Shown here: positions 36,039 through 44,748 of the stretch, piece after piece
How the letters are laid out: every line of letters begins with the position of its first letter
Numbering within the stretch: the first letter of the stretch is position 1
Assembly (NCBI GenBank): GCA_044376575.1
Contig: JBILKR010000012.1
Location: 11,601 to 75,600 of the forward strand
Origin: BA4 sp044376575
GTDB taxonomy: Bacteria; Bacteroidota; Bacteroidia; CAIKAF01
DNA: 64,000 nucleotides
Direction: 5' to 3'
The notes under the pieces: generated by a model
Database searches by the model: none
What the model was told of the DNA's origin: nothing
Seen by the model: only the letters and a program-made list of their open reading frames with translations
Position numbers and translations under genes: made by a program

Positions 36039-36046
36039 TATTTTTG
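36039..36046 (+). promoter_or_regulatory. -7 element of the OmpA-type lipoprotein gene
   Basis: TATTTTTG matches TAnnTTTG, 15 bp before the ATG at 36062. It overlaps an in-frame TTG (36044) and so argues against that alternative start. Confidence 0.5.
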
Positions 36047-36061
36047 AAAAAATATTTTGAT

Positions 36062-37021
36062 ATGAAGTACAGCATTGGAATTGTAGCAATTTTATTCATG
36101 GTTTCTACAGGTTGTGTTACCACAAAAAGATATAAAGATTTGGAAGCCATTAAAAATAAAGCAGAAAAAGAAAATGATAGCCTTAAAACTTTATCCTTGT
36201 ATTTACAGGGAGAATTAGCAGATACTAAAACAGAAAGAGATTTGCTTTTTTCTCAACGCAACGGATTGGTGAAAGATACAACAGAGATGGGCGCTTCAGT
36301 TCGTTATTTTAAGGGAAAAAATAATGAATTGACTTCGCTAAATAAATTACTGGAAGAGAATTATAAAAAATTACTTTCAGGCAGTGAAACGGAAACAAAA
36401 CGTATTCTTACGGAACTGAGAGACGCACAAGCCAATCTTCAAAAGAGAGAAGATGAATTGGGAGTAATGCAAAAAACATTGGAAGAAAAATCAAAGCGTC
36501 TTGAAGAACTGGAAAGAAAACTTGCTGAGAAAGATGCAATGGTACAAAACCTTAAAAATAAAGTAATGGAAGCGCTGAAAGGGTTTAAAGACAGCGGCTT
36601 GAGCGTGCAGGTGAAAAATGGTAAAGTATATGTGTCTATGTCAGAAAAATTATTATTTGCATCCGGAAGCGCAGAAGTTGATCAACGCGGAAAAGACGCA
36701 TTGCAGGAGCTGGCCAACGTATTGGCAAAAGAAAAAGAAATCAATGTGATGATTGAAGGTCATACTGATAATGTTCCGTTAAAAGGTACCGGTTGCAATA
36801 AAGATAACTGGGATTTGAGCGTTAGCCGAGCCACATCTATTGTGAAAATTTTATTGTCGTCAGGCGGAATTATTCCATCAAGAATTACCGCGGCCGGAAG
36901 AGGAGAGTTTGTTCCTTTAGTCGCAAATGATTCAAACGAGAATAAAGCTAAAAACAGAAGGACTGAAATTATCCTTACTCCAAAACTTGATGAATTGTTT
37001 CAAATTATTGAATCCAATTAA
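36062..37021 (+). CDS. OmpA-family peptidoglycan-binding lipoprotein with coiled coil
   Basis: A 319-aa outer-membrane lipoprotein. It has a signal peptide with lipobox STGC (Cys18 from the ATG at 36062), a long heptad-like coiled coil (about 25-180), and a C-terminal OmpA domain (about 195-310) with LLFASGSAEVD, IEGHTDNVPL and NRRTEIIL, which binds diaminopimelate of peptidoglycan. It resembles Pal/PG-tethering lipoproteins rather than beta-barrel OmpA. The upstream TTG frame start is rejected since it sits in the promoter. Confidence 0.9.
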   Translation: MKYSIGIVAILFMVSTGCVTTKRYKDLEAIKNKAEKENDSLKTLSLYLQGELADTKTERDLLFSQRNGLVKDTTEMGASVRYFKGKNNELTSLNKLLEENYKKLLSGSETETKRILTELRDAQANLQKREDELGVMQKTLEEKSKRLEELERKLAEKDAMVQNLKNKVMEALKGFKDSGLSVQVKNGKVYVSMSEKLLFASGSAEVDQRGKDALQELANVLAKEKEINVMIEGHTDNVPLKGTGCNKDNWDLSVSRATSIVKILLSSGGIIPSRITAAGRGEFVPLVANDSNENKAKNRRTEIILTPKLDELFQIIESN

Positions 37022-37039
37022 TCATAAGTTATTTTATTC

Positions 37040-37387
37040 ATGGAAAAGCCCGAGTATTTACAAAGCTTAGAAAAAGATATTCAACTTTTTAAAGAATCAA
37101 TCAGGGAGGTAAGTGACTCAATTATACAGGATGGAATATCAAGTTATCCGGTTTTTATAGCACATCGTATTCCTTTCTTCATGGGAGAGATCATTCTTGA
37201 TAAAGAAGAATTACTCACAGAATGGTCTGTATCTGCTACTACTGCTGAAGAATTAATCAGGCAGGGAATTATTCAGGTGGAAAAAGCCAAGTATTTTATT
37301 TCCAATTATAAACCCGCTCAGGAATATATGTGTTTATTTGTGGTTCCGAGTGAAGAAGAAGCTCATTTTATTTTTATACCATATTAA
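37040..37387 (+). CDS. Hypothetical protein (115 aa)
   Basis: A soluble, acidic 115-aa protein with no signal peptide. It starts with a helical segment (LQSLEKDIQLFKESIREVSD) and ends with hydrophobic strands (YMCLFVVPSEEEAHFIFIPY), which resembles a small alpha/beta fold. I do not recognise a family. It lies 18 bp after the OmpA-type gene and 2 bp before the next gene, so it is likely co-transcribed with both. Confidence 0.7.
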   Translation: MEKPEYLQSLEKDIQLFKESIREVSDSIIQDGISSYPVFIAHRIPFFMGEIILDKEELLTEWSVSATTAEELIRQGIIQVEKAKYFISNYKPAQEYMCLFVVPSEEEAHFIFIPY

Positions 37388-37389
37388 AA

Positions 37390-37773
37390 ATGCAATCTTA
37401 TCCTGAACATAAAAAGAAATTACTCGTCGCAGGAATTATAATCTCAAATCTAATAAATGTAATGATTATGGGATTGCTGTATGCACCATTTATTTCTATG
37501 GATACACAAAGTGCAGATATCGCATTAATTCTTATCGGCAATATTTTTATTACAACATTCATATCAGCTATTGCCGCTTATTTTTTGTCTTTAGGGGGAT
37601 TTGAATTAAAAACTATACGAAATGTTGCGCCTGCAAATGCGCTGCTTACATTATTCCCATATATTATTAATACAGGTCTTCATAGTGTTTATTTTTTTAT
37701 CATGGCCATCATTATTCTTCTTTTCTGTTCTCAATTGGGGGCGTGGTTCGGGAGAAGAGTTTTTTTCGAATAA
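37390..37773 (+). CDS. Hypothetical four-helix membrane protein
   Basis: A 127-aa integral membrane protein with about four hydrophobic segments (residues 13-33, 43-62, 72-95 and 98-118) and short basic ends. I recognise no family; the size is like small multidrug or accessory membrane subunits, but no diagnostic Glu in helix 1 was seen. It directly follows the 115-aa gene by 2 bp. Confidence 0.65.
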   Translation: MQSYPEHKKKLLVAGIIISNLINVMIMGLLYAPFISMDTQSADIALILIGNIFITTFISAIAAYFLSLGGFELKTIRNVAPANALLTLFPYIINTGLHSVYFFIMAIIILLFCSQLGAWFGRRVFFE

Positions 37774-37850
37774 ACACCTGTTTTTTCATGATTTATATCA
37801 TGGTTTATTATTGAAGTATTGCATTTATTTGAATGTAAATACTTCACTCC

Positions 37851-38687
37851 ATGAACAGAATATTAGTTGCTACAGATTTCTCATTTCATTCTGAACAGGC
37901 ACTGGATTATGCAATATCATTTGCTAATACAGTTGGTATTAATGATATTCATTTACTTAATGCCAACCCGTTGCCTCAATTGCCTGCAGAAATATTCATT
38001 TCTTTACAATCTATTTTGCTTGAAGATTCAATTAATATCATGAACGCTTTAAAAAGTAAACTCGAGCAAAGGGCAGACACTTCTAACATAATGTTTACTT
38101 ACAAATCTTCTGTAGAAGATGCAGTAACATCGATTCGGAATTATTGTAAAAAAATACAGCCTGATTTGATTGTTATGGGAACAAAAGGACGGTCAGGAAC
38201 TGAAGCTTTTTTTCTTGGCTCTGTTTGTGCTTCTGTTATAGAAAATATTGATTATCCAATAATAGTTGTACCCAATCATAATGTATTTATGAACCCGAAA
38301 TCAATATTACTTGGTGTTGATTTGAAACCAATTTCATCTCTACAGTCATTTTCAATGCTTAAAAATTTATGCTTGGTATTTGATGCAAAGTTGCATTTGG
38401 TTCATGTAAATAATGATGGCAAAATAAGTGTTGATGAATTGAATGAAAAGAAAAAATTATTGCAATATTTTCATGGACTTGACCTTCAGTTCTATTCTGT
38501 TACCAGTGCACAAGTAGATGCAGGTATAGAAGTGTTTGTAGAAGATCTTGCTCCTGATATTGTCACTGTTTTACACAGACATCATTCATTTTTTGAAAAA
38601 GTTTGGAAAGCAAGTATTAGTAAAAAGATTGCGCGGCATTCGCAGATTCCAATGTTGAGCTTGTCTGAATCAGCCTTTAAAAATTAG
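37851..38687 (+). CDS. Universal stress protein, two tandem Usp domains
   Basis: A 278-aa cytoplasmic protein with two UspA-like domains. Domain 1 (about 1-140) has the ATP-binding signature MGTKGRSGTEAFFLGS (G-x2-G-x9-G/S). Domain 2 (about 148-275) has the fold features (LLGVDLKPISS, LHLVHVNN) but no complete Gly motif, so it is probably unable to bind ATP. Convergent with the TonB-dependent receptor, overlapping it by 11 bp. Confidence 0.9.
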   Translation: MNRILVATDFSFHSEQALDYAISFANTVGINDIHLLNANPLPQLPAEIFISLQSILLEDSINIMNALKSKLEQRADTSNIMFTYKSSVEDAVTSIRNYCKKIQPDLIVMGTKGRSGTEAFFLGSVCASVIENIDYPIIVVPNHNVFMNPKSILLGVDLKPISSLQSFSMLKNLCLVFDAKLHLVHVNNDGKISVDELNEKKKLLQYFHGLDLQFYSVTSAQVDAGIEVFVEDLAPDIVTVLHRHHSFFEKVWKASISKKIARHSQIPMLSLSESAFKN

Positions 38688-41073
38688 CCCTTACAGATGC
38701 AATGAAATTTCTTCCGGGTGCACTGATGCCAGAGGCAAAAGTTCTGTAATTCAAGTCAAGAATATTTTCCATCCCTACTTGTAATCCAACATACTGTTTT
38801 ATTTGCCAGGCAAGTTTTGCATTGATTGTGTACCAGGCCGGAGTACCTTGTAGTGTTGCATATTGTAAATTATCTTCTCCTCCTGTTCCATAATCCTTTG
38901 TCAATTTCCAATCCTGATAAATCATATAGAATTCTCCGGTGAAATTTTTAACCGAAATAGTAATGGCTGTTCTTCCGAATAGAGGAGGGATGTGATCCAG
39001 CGGTGCCCAACCATTTGATGTAAGTATTCTACCATAAGTATAAGTGAGCGAAGAACTAAATGTAAAGAAATGGGTGATGGGTGCCTTTAATTGTATTGAT
39101 CCTCCAGTAATAAAAGCGAGATCAGCATTCTGACTGGTATATACTTTACTTTTTACTCCATCATAAATGATACTGTCTTTTCCTTCCCACTGATAGGGTA
39201 ATACAGAAATTAATCCCGGAGCATAGGTGTAATATCCGTTAATTTCAATGTATGCTTTGTCTTGTATAGAAGCCCATATCCCCAACTCTCCGTTTATAGT
39301 ATATTCAGGTCTGAGGCTTGGATTGGGAACAATTAATGTACCGGGTCTGCTGTCAAACACTTTTCCCAAATCGTCAACATTTGGGGCTCTAAATCCACTT
39401 GACCCTAAGACACTAAGCTTTATACTTTTTACAGGCTGATAAATGACACCGATATTCCCACTGCCCGCAACATTGTTTTGTTCAACTTTTTCGAATGGAA
39501 ACTTGAAAAATGTAGAATCCTTAAATGTTGCATTTAATCCTACATAATTTATTCTTCCTCCAACATTCAAAATTACCTTCTGATGTATTTCCCAGGTATC
39601 TGTTAAGTAAAGTGCAGTGGTATAATAGTGACTTCCTCCATCCGGATATCTTGTATTTGTTTTTCCGGTAATACCTGTATTGACATCTGTTGTAAATGCA
39701 GATGAGTTAACATACTGATAGGAGAATTCAGTTCCAAACCTTAATTCGTGTTTTCCCCATTTTTTTGAGAAATCATCATTCCATGAAATGATATGCAATT
39801 TTTCGAATTGACTTTTTCTTAAGTCGTTATTCAATTTTCTTGAATGACGGCTTTCTTCTATATACTGATATGCAAATGTCATACGTGCTTCGTCAAACCA
39901 TTTTTCATTTTTGTGGACGATTTGATAGGATGCCAATGTCCTCAATTCAGGACCATAATACCATTCTGCAAAAGTAGGTTGAACATTGTCCTCCTTTTCA
40001 GTAAGTCGGTCGTAACGAAAAACATTTCCTGTATTGCTCAGTTGAATATTGATATGGTGTGAAAGCTTTTCGTTTTGCTGAAAACTGAATTTCTGTAAAA
40101 CATCATATTGATAGTATCCCGATTGTTTTTGAATCTCCGGCTGGTTATTGTTGATAATACTGTCTTTGCCATGAATTCTTTCTACATAAAAATCTCTTTT
40201 CCAAATTGTGTCATAGCCGGGTATTCGAAATGCACCCTGCCTTAAATCATCAAAATGTGAAAATGTTACTGCGGTAAAGAAACCCCATTTTTTGCCCGCC
40301 CAGTTCAAATGGAAATGTCCTGTTTTTTCAAGATTTGCAGATGCTGTTCTTACCATACCACTACCTGAAAAAAAGAATGGTTTGGTAGTGGCGAATTGAA
40401 TTTTTTTTGTTGACAGGTGAACTACACCACCGAGAGCATCGCTTCCATAAACCACTGATGAAGGACCGAAAATAATTTCAGTTCTATCTAATGTTTGAGG
40501 ATCGATACGTAAAACATTTTGCAAATGTCCGCTACGGTAGATGGCATTATTCATTCGAACGCCATCTACCACAAGTAAAACTCGGTTAGCTTCAAACCCT
40601 CTCAATACAGGGCTTCCGCCACCCATCTGACTTTTCTGCAGAAAAAGATTCCCTGTTTGTTGTAGCATTTCTCCCGCATTTTGAGGGTTTTGAAGTTGTA
40701 TAAATTTTGATTTGATCACCTCTACCTGAAAAGGAACATCTCTTTTTTTCTCTTCAAATTTACTTGCGGAAATAATGATTTCATCCAAACTGAATTTTTT
40801 CTCCGCTAGATAAATTTTATATTCATTAATCCCTTTCCAAATGATCAAAGCCGATTCATATCCTATCATTTGTATCCATACACTGTCGTTCTCAATGAAT
40901 GCATTGCTCGGAATTTTTCCTTTTTCATCAGATAAAACCGTTATGTTTTTTTTATTGGTAAAAACAACATCAGGGATGGGTTGCAATGTAGTTTTATCAA
41001 AAACAATAGCCTGCGAGTATAACTCGGTGAGACATGAAAAAAATAAAATGATAAGTAATATTATATGCTTCAT
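38677..41073 (-). CDS. TonB-dependent outer membrane receptor
   Basis: A 798-aa outer-membrane receptor that imports a bulky ligand using the TonB-ExbBD energy system. It has a signal peptide (MKHIILLIILFFSCLTELYS), an N-terminal carboxypeptidase-regulatory-like domain (about 20-90), a plug (about 95-225, with GGGSPVLRGFEANRVLLVVDGVRM split over positions 143-165 and FGPSSVVYGSDALGGVVHLS), and a 22-strand barrel ending in aromatic Phe (SVRANF). The plug resembles haem/siderophore receptors, but the ligand cannot be named. I chose the ATG at 41073; a start at 41103 would put extra residues before the signal peptide. It has no SusD partner nearby. Confidence 0.93.
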   Translation of the reverse strand: MKHIILLIILFFSCLTELYSQAIVFDKTTLQPIPDVVFTNKKNITVLSDEKGKIPSNAFIENDSVWIQMIGYESALIIWKGINEYKIYLAEKKFSLDEIIISASKFEEKKRDVPFQVEVIKSKFIQLQNPQNAGEMLQQTGNLFLQKSQMGGGSPVLRGFEANRVLLVVDGVRMNNAIYRSGHLQNVLRIDPQTLDRTEIIFGPSSVVYGSDALGGVVHLSTKKIQFATTKPFFFSGSGMVRTASANLEKTGHFHLNWAGKKWGFFTAVTFSHFDDLRQGAFRIPGYDTIWKRDFYVERIHGKDSIINNNQPEIQKQSGYYQYDVLQKFSFQQNEKLSHHINIQLSNTGNVFRYDRLTEKEDNVQPTFAEWYYGPELRTLASYQIVHKNEKWFDEARMTFAYQYIEESRHSRKLNNDLRKSQFEKLHIISWNDDFSKKWGKHELRFGTEFSYQYVNSSAFTTDVNTGITGKTNTRYPDGGSHYYTTALYLTDTWEIHQKVILNVGGRINYVGLNATFKDSTFFKFPFEKVEQNNVAGSGNIGVIYQPVKSIKLSVLGSSGFRAPNVDDLGKVFDSRPGTLIVPNPSLRPEYTINGELGIWASIQDKAYIEINGYYTYAPGLISVLPYQWEGKDSIIYDGVKSKVYTSQNADLAFITGGSIQLKAPITHFFTFSSSLTYTYGRILTSNGWAPLDHIPPLFGRTAITISVKNFTGEFYMIYQDWKLTKDYGTGGEDNLQYATLQGTPAWYTINAKLAWQIKQYVGLQVGMENILDLNYRTFASGISAPGRNFIASVRANF

Positions 41074-41137
41074 TGTAAAAGTGAAAATATGAAAAATATC
41101 CAATCCTTTATATCTTCTGAGTGGTTATTAAAACCGC

Positions 41138-41168
41138 TTTGTTTTACCCGTTGATTATTGTATTTTTG
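41138..41168 (+). promoter_or_regulatory. Promoter of lepA (TTTG-N19-TATTTTTG)
   Basis: TTTG at 41138-41141 and TATTTTTG at 41161-41168 are separated by 19 bp, a textbook Bacteroidetes promoter. Transcription would begin near 41174, upstream of the ATG at 41206, and excludes a TTG start at 41158. Confidence 0.7.
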
Positions 41169-41205
41169 CACGTCCTGTAGAATTGAAATAACAGGTAAAG
41201 CAATC

Positions 41206-42993
41206 ATGAAAAACATTCGTAATTTTTGTATCATCGCTCATATTGATCACGGGAAAAGTACATTGGCCGATCGACTTTTGCAGCAAACTAAAACCATCAG
41301 CGACCGTGATTTAAAAGCACAGGTACTCGATGATATGGACCTGGAAAGAGAGCGGGGAATTACCATCAAGAGTAAGGCGATACAAATGGAATATACATTT
41401 GAGGGACAAAAATATATTTTAAATCTCATCGATACTCCAGGCCATGTGGATTTTTCATATGAAGTATCCCGCTCCATTGCCGCCTGTGAAGGTGCTTTGC
41501 TCATTGTTGATGCATCACAGGGAATTCAGGCTCAAACCATTTCTAATTTATATCTTGCCATTGAACATAACCTGGAAATCATCCCCATTCTTAATAAAAT
41601 GGATCTTCCCAGTGCGATGCCGGAGGAAGTGAAAGATCAGATTGTGGATTTGATTGGTTGTAAAAGAGAAGATATTATTCCTGCTAGTGGTAAAACCGGC
41701 GCAGGTGTTGATGCGATATTAGAAGCAATTATTCATAGGATACCATCACCTAAAGGAGAAGAAAGCGCTCCACTCCAAGCATTGATATTTGATTCTGTTT
41801 TTAATCCGTTCAGAGGAATTATTGCATACTTCCGTGTAATGAATGGTGTGATAAAAAAGGGTGATAAAGTAAAATTTATGGCTACCCAAAGTACGTATGA
41901 TGCGGATGAGATAGGTGTGTTAAAATTAGATTTGGATCCAAGAAGTGAAATTCGCGCCGGAAACGTGGGTTACATTGTATCAGGAATTAAATCAGCAAGA
42001 GAGGTAAAGGTAGGTGATACCATTACACATATAGTAAATCCATGTAAGGATGCAATTAAAGGTTTTGAAGAAGTAAAACCAATGGTATTTGCCGGTATCT
42101 ATCCGGTTGATACAGAAGATTTCGAAGAGCTCAGAACCTCTATGGAAAAACTTCAATTGAACGATGCCTCATTAACCTGGGAGCCGGAAGCATCTGCTGC
42201 CTTAGGGTTTGGATTCCGTTGTGGATTTCTTGGAATGTTACACATGGAAATTATTCAGGAGCGTCTGGAGCGTGAATTTAAAATGACAGTCATCACGACT
42301 GTTCCCAACGTATCTTACATTGCACATACAAAAAAAGAAGAAACACTGATTGTCAATAATCCTTCTGAACTACCTGATTCAACAAAATTGGATTATGTAG
42401 AAGAGCCATTTATCAAGGCACAAATCATTACCAAATCAGAGTTTGTGGGTTCAATCATGACGCTTTGTATTCATAAACGAGGTATTTTAAAAAATCAACA
42501 TTACTTAACCCAGGATAGGGTAGAATTAACTTTCGAAATGCCATTGGCAGAAATTGTTTTTGATTTTTACGATAAACTTAAAACCATTTCAAAAGGCTAT
42601 GCTTCTTTCGATTATCATCCATTAGAATATCGTCAAAGTGATCTGGTGAAGTTGGATATATTATTAAATGCAGAACAGGTAGATGCATTATCCGCATTAA
42701 TTCACAGAGATAATGCTTACGAGTTTGGGAAAAAAATGTGTGAAAAATTAAAAGAGCTGATTCCTCGTCAGCAATTTGAAATTCCAATTCAGGCAGCAGT
42801 GGGTGCAAAAATTATTGCCCGCGAAACCATCAAGGCATTACGTAAAGATGTTACTGCAAAATGTTACGGTGGTGATATTTCCAGAAAGAGAAAACTGTTA
42901 GAAAAGCAGAAAGAGGGAAAGAAAAGAATGCGTCAAGTAGGAAGTGTTGAAATACCTCAGCAGGCATTTCTTGCAGTACTCAAATTAGATTAA
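41206..42993 (+). CDS. lepA: Elongation factor 4 (LepA)
   Basis: LepA is a translational GTPase that back-translocates or remodels ribosomes and helps initiation-factor-like steps. From the ATG at 41206 it is 595 aa. G1 is AHIDHGKSTLADR, switch I has RERGITIKSKA, G3 DTPGHVDFSYE and G4 NKMDLPSA; the EF4-specific C-terminal domain is present with GFRCGFLGMLHMEI and KCYGGDISRKRKLLEKQKEG. Convergent overlap of 4 bp with the channel gene. Confidence 0.97.
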   Translation: MKNIRNFCIIAHIDHGKSTLADRLLQQTKTISDRDLKAQVLDDMDLERERGITIKSKAIQMEYTFEGQKYILNLIDTPGHVDFSYEVSRSIAACEGALLIVDASQGIQAQTISNLYLAIEHNLEIIPILNKMDLPSAMPEEVKDQIVDLIGCKREDIIPASGKTGAGVDAILEAIIHRIPSPKGEESAPLQALIFDSVFNPFRGIIAYFRVMNGVIKKGDKVKFMATQSTYDADEIGVLKLDLDPRSEIRAGNVGYIVSGIKSAREVKVGDTITHIVNPCKDAIKGFEEVKPMVFAGIYPVDTEDFEELRTSMEKLQLNDASLTWEPEASAALGFGFRCGFLGMLHMEIIQERLEREFKMTVITTVPNVSYIAHTKKEETLIVNNPSELPDSTKLDYVEEPFIKAQIITKSEFVGSIMTLCIHKRGILKNQHYLTQDRVELTFEMPLAEIVFDFYDKLKTISKGYASFDYHPLEYRQSDLVKLDILLNAEQVDALSALIHRDNAYEFGKKMCEKLKELIPRQQFEIPIQAAVGAKIIARETIKALRKDVTAKCYGGDISRKRKLLEKQKEGKKRMRQVGSVEIPQQAFLAVLKLD

Positions 42994-44732
42994 TTTTCTT
43001 CTACTTTCTTTTCTAAAAAACATTCATCAATACTGTCAATCATTACCCCTAGGAGGTTGTAATATACTGAATCAGCAGAGGTCAATAGATCTATATTTAT
43101 ATAAATAGTTAGAGTCTGAGCATTAGTTAAGCGATGAACTGTTGGTCCGATCCATTGTTGATCATAATTTCCGATTAAATTATGTCCTATTTTTACTGAA
43201 GAAAGTTCCTCGCTATCAATTAATTTATTTTCAATTATAGATTCAAATAATTTAATTTTTTCCATGTTTTGAAGTGTCGATCCTGCTAAAGTATATGGAG
43301 CTGTCCCTTTCTTTTGACCATATTCGAATATAATATCTGCAGAATGACTACGACTTCCTGAACTAATTATAATAACCCATTGATCAGAGTGTATTGATTG
43401 AATATCATTCATGAAGATGTCAAATTCATTTGATACTATACTTTTATTTAGTTTTTCATAATTTCCATAATATTCTGAAAAATTGCAACCGATATCTTCT
43501 CCTGAGTTATCAATAAGTACTTTTTCTCTTGATATAAAACTTGTATTTAAATTATCTGCAATTGTGTAAATAAAATGACTGATACAACGCTCTACCGATC
43601 CAATCGAATTAATTATATAAACAGGACTATTTTCATTAATTAATTTATAACCATAGGGAGTGTTTGTTTCGAATCTTTCAATGATTTTTATGTCATTGAA
43701 TTTGCTTTTTTCATCTGATTTCATTGATCTGAAACGAAGGTTTTTACTTCCTTTAATTGTTTCAAACGTTTCTTCTTCTGTGAAAAGCAATTTAGCTTGT
43801 AGCGTCTCAAATGAAATATATCTAATCTGCGCTTTTTTGCCTTTAAGTTTCTTTTTGGATGCTGTTTGTTTTAAAAAATATTTATTTACCAACTCAACTT
43901 TCTCTGTAACTTCATTTTGTTTTTTTGTTTCACCAATTTCATCGATAAAAGCTGACCCCAAAAGCCCTGCCGGGATAGCAAATAATGCAATACCAAGTAA
44001 CCCATTAAGTGTAGCTAGAAACTTACCTAATATTGTTATCGGAACAGCATAGGCAATAGATCCATAGTCGCCGGTATATTTGCCTATTGACCATGTAAAA
44101 ACACCTAAAATGCTTTTAAAATCTGTTGAACCTGCATTTGTCTCTGCATAAAATATGAACGCAGAAAGGGTTATAGAAAGTAAAATAACTCCCATTAAAG
44201 AGACAAGTATTTCGTCTCTTTTACTTTTAAAAGCATTGGTTATACTTTTAAAAGCAGGAATATATCTTACAATTCTCCAGATTCTAAGGATTCTAACAAT
44301 TTTTAAAAATTCAAAATGATGTAGACCATATAATCCTAATAGAAAAGGTATAATCGATAAAATATCTATTATTCCATAAAATGAAAAAATATAGTTTAAA
44401 CTAGATGAAAAACCTCTGTTATTTTTATCAATGTATCTTGCAAGTATTAATCTTGAGATAATTTCTATCGTAAAAAAAATACTGGTAGTTAAATATATTA
44501 TATAAAAAAATGTTTTATACTCAGACAATGTGGAATCTGAATTTAGAACAATTTCAAGTGAACTGAGTATAATTAAAAAAATGAGAAATAAATTACTTAT
44601 AAAACTAATTTTGGATGACCAGAGGTTATCATCTAACGAGTCTATAATGTATAGTAGAAATTTATTATTCTTAAATTTTTCTTTTGTTTTTCCATCTTCA
44701 ATTTGAAAGAATGGAAGCTGTGAGAATTTCAT
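42990..44732 (-). CDS. Voltage-gated-channel-like protein with unusual filter and unknown C-terminal domain
   Basis: A 580-aa membrane protein. Residues 40-265 form a voltage-gated ion channel module: S1-S3 hydrophobic, S4 with positive residues every third place (KIVRILRIWRIVRYI, 144-158), then pore and S6 (LLGIALFAIPAGLLGSAF, 245-262). S6 and the TILGKFLA loop line up with Kv/KCNQ channels. The filter, however, reads YTGDYGS (219-225) instead of T-V-G-Y-G-D, so ion selectivity is uncertain. Residues 270-580 are a large cytoplasmic region I cannot assign, with conserved-looking blocks VIIISSGSRSHSAD (453-466) and IGHNLIGNYDQQW (515-527). Convergent with lepA, 4-bp overlap; it follows a lipoprotein gene by 16 bp. 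Base composition is more AT-rich than neighbours. Confidence 0.78.
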   Translation of the reverse strand: MKFSQLPFFQIEDGKTKEKFKNNKFLLYIIDSLDDNLWSSKISFISNLFLIFLIILSSLEIVLNSDSTLSEYKTFFYIIYLTTSIFFTIEIISRLILARYIDKNNRGFSSSLNYIFSFYGIIDILSIIPFLLGLYGLHHFEFLKIVRILRIWRIVRYIPAFKSITNAFKSKRDEILVSLMGVILLSITLSAFIFYAETNAGSTDFKSILGVFTWSIGKYTGDYGSIAYAVPITILGKFLATLNGLLGIALFAIPAGLLGSAFIDEIGETKKQNEVTEKVELVNKYFLKQTASKKKLKGKKAQIRYISFETLQAKLLFTEEETFETIKGSKNLRFRSMKSDEKSKFNDIKIIERFETNTPYGYKLINENSPVYIINSIGSVERCISHFIYTIADNLNTSFISREKVLIDNSGEDIGCNFSEYYGNYEKLNKSIVSNEFDIFMNDIQSIHSDQWVIIISSGSRSHSADIIFEYGQKKGTAPYTLAGSTLQNMEKIKLFESIIENKLIDSEELSSVKIGHNLIGNYDQQWIGPTVHRLTNAQTLTIYINIDLLTSADSVYYNLLGVMIDSIDECFLEKKVEEN

Positions 44733-44748
44733 ATTTAATAAAAATTAT

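Noticed and set aside
36044..36061. TTG start of the OmpA-type lipoprotein
   Set aside because: It overlaps a TATTTTTG -7 element, and the ATG at 36062 gives a normal lipoprotein signal peptide.
41158..41205. TTG start of lepA
   Set aside because: It lies between the -33 and -7 boxes of a good promoter; ATG at 41206 gives the usual EF4 N-terminus.
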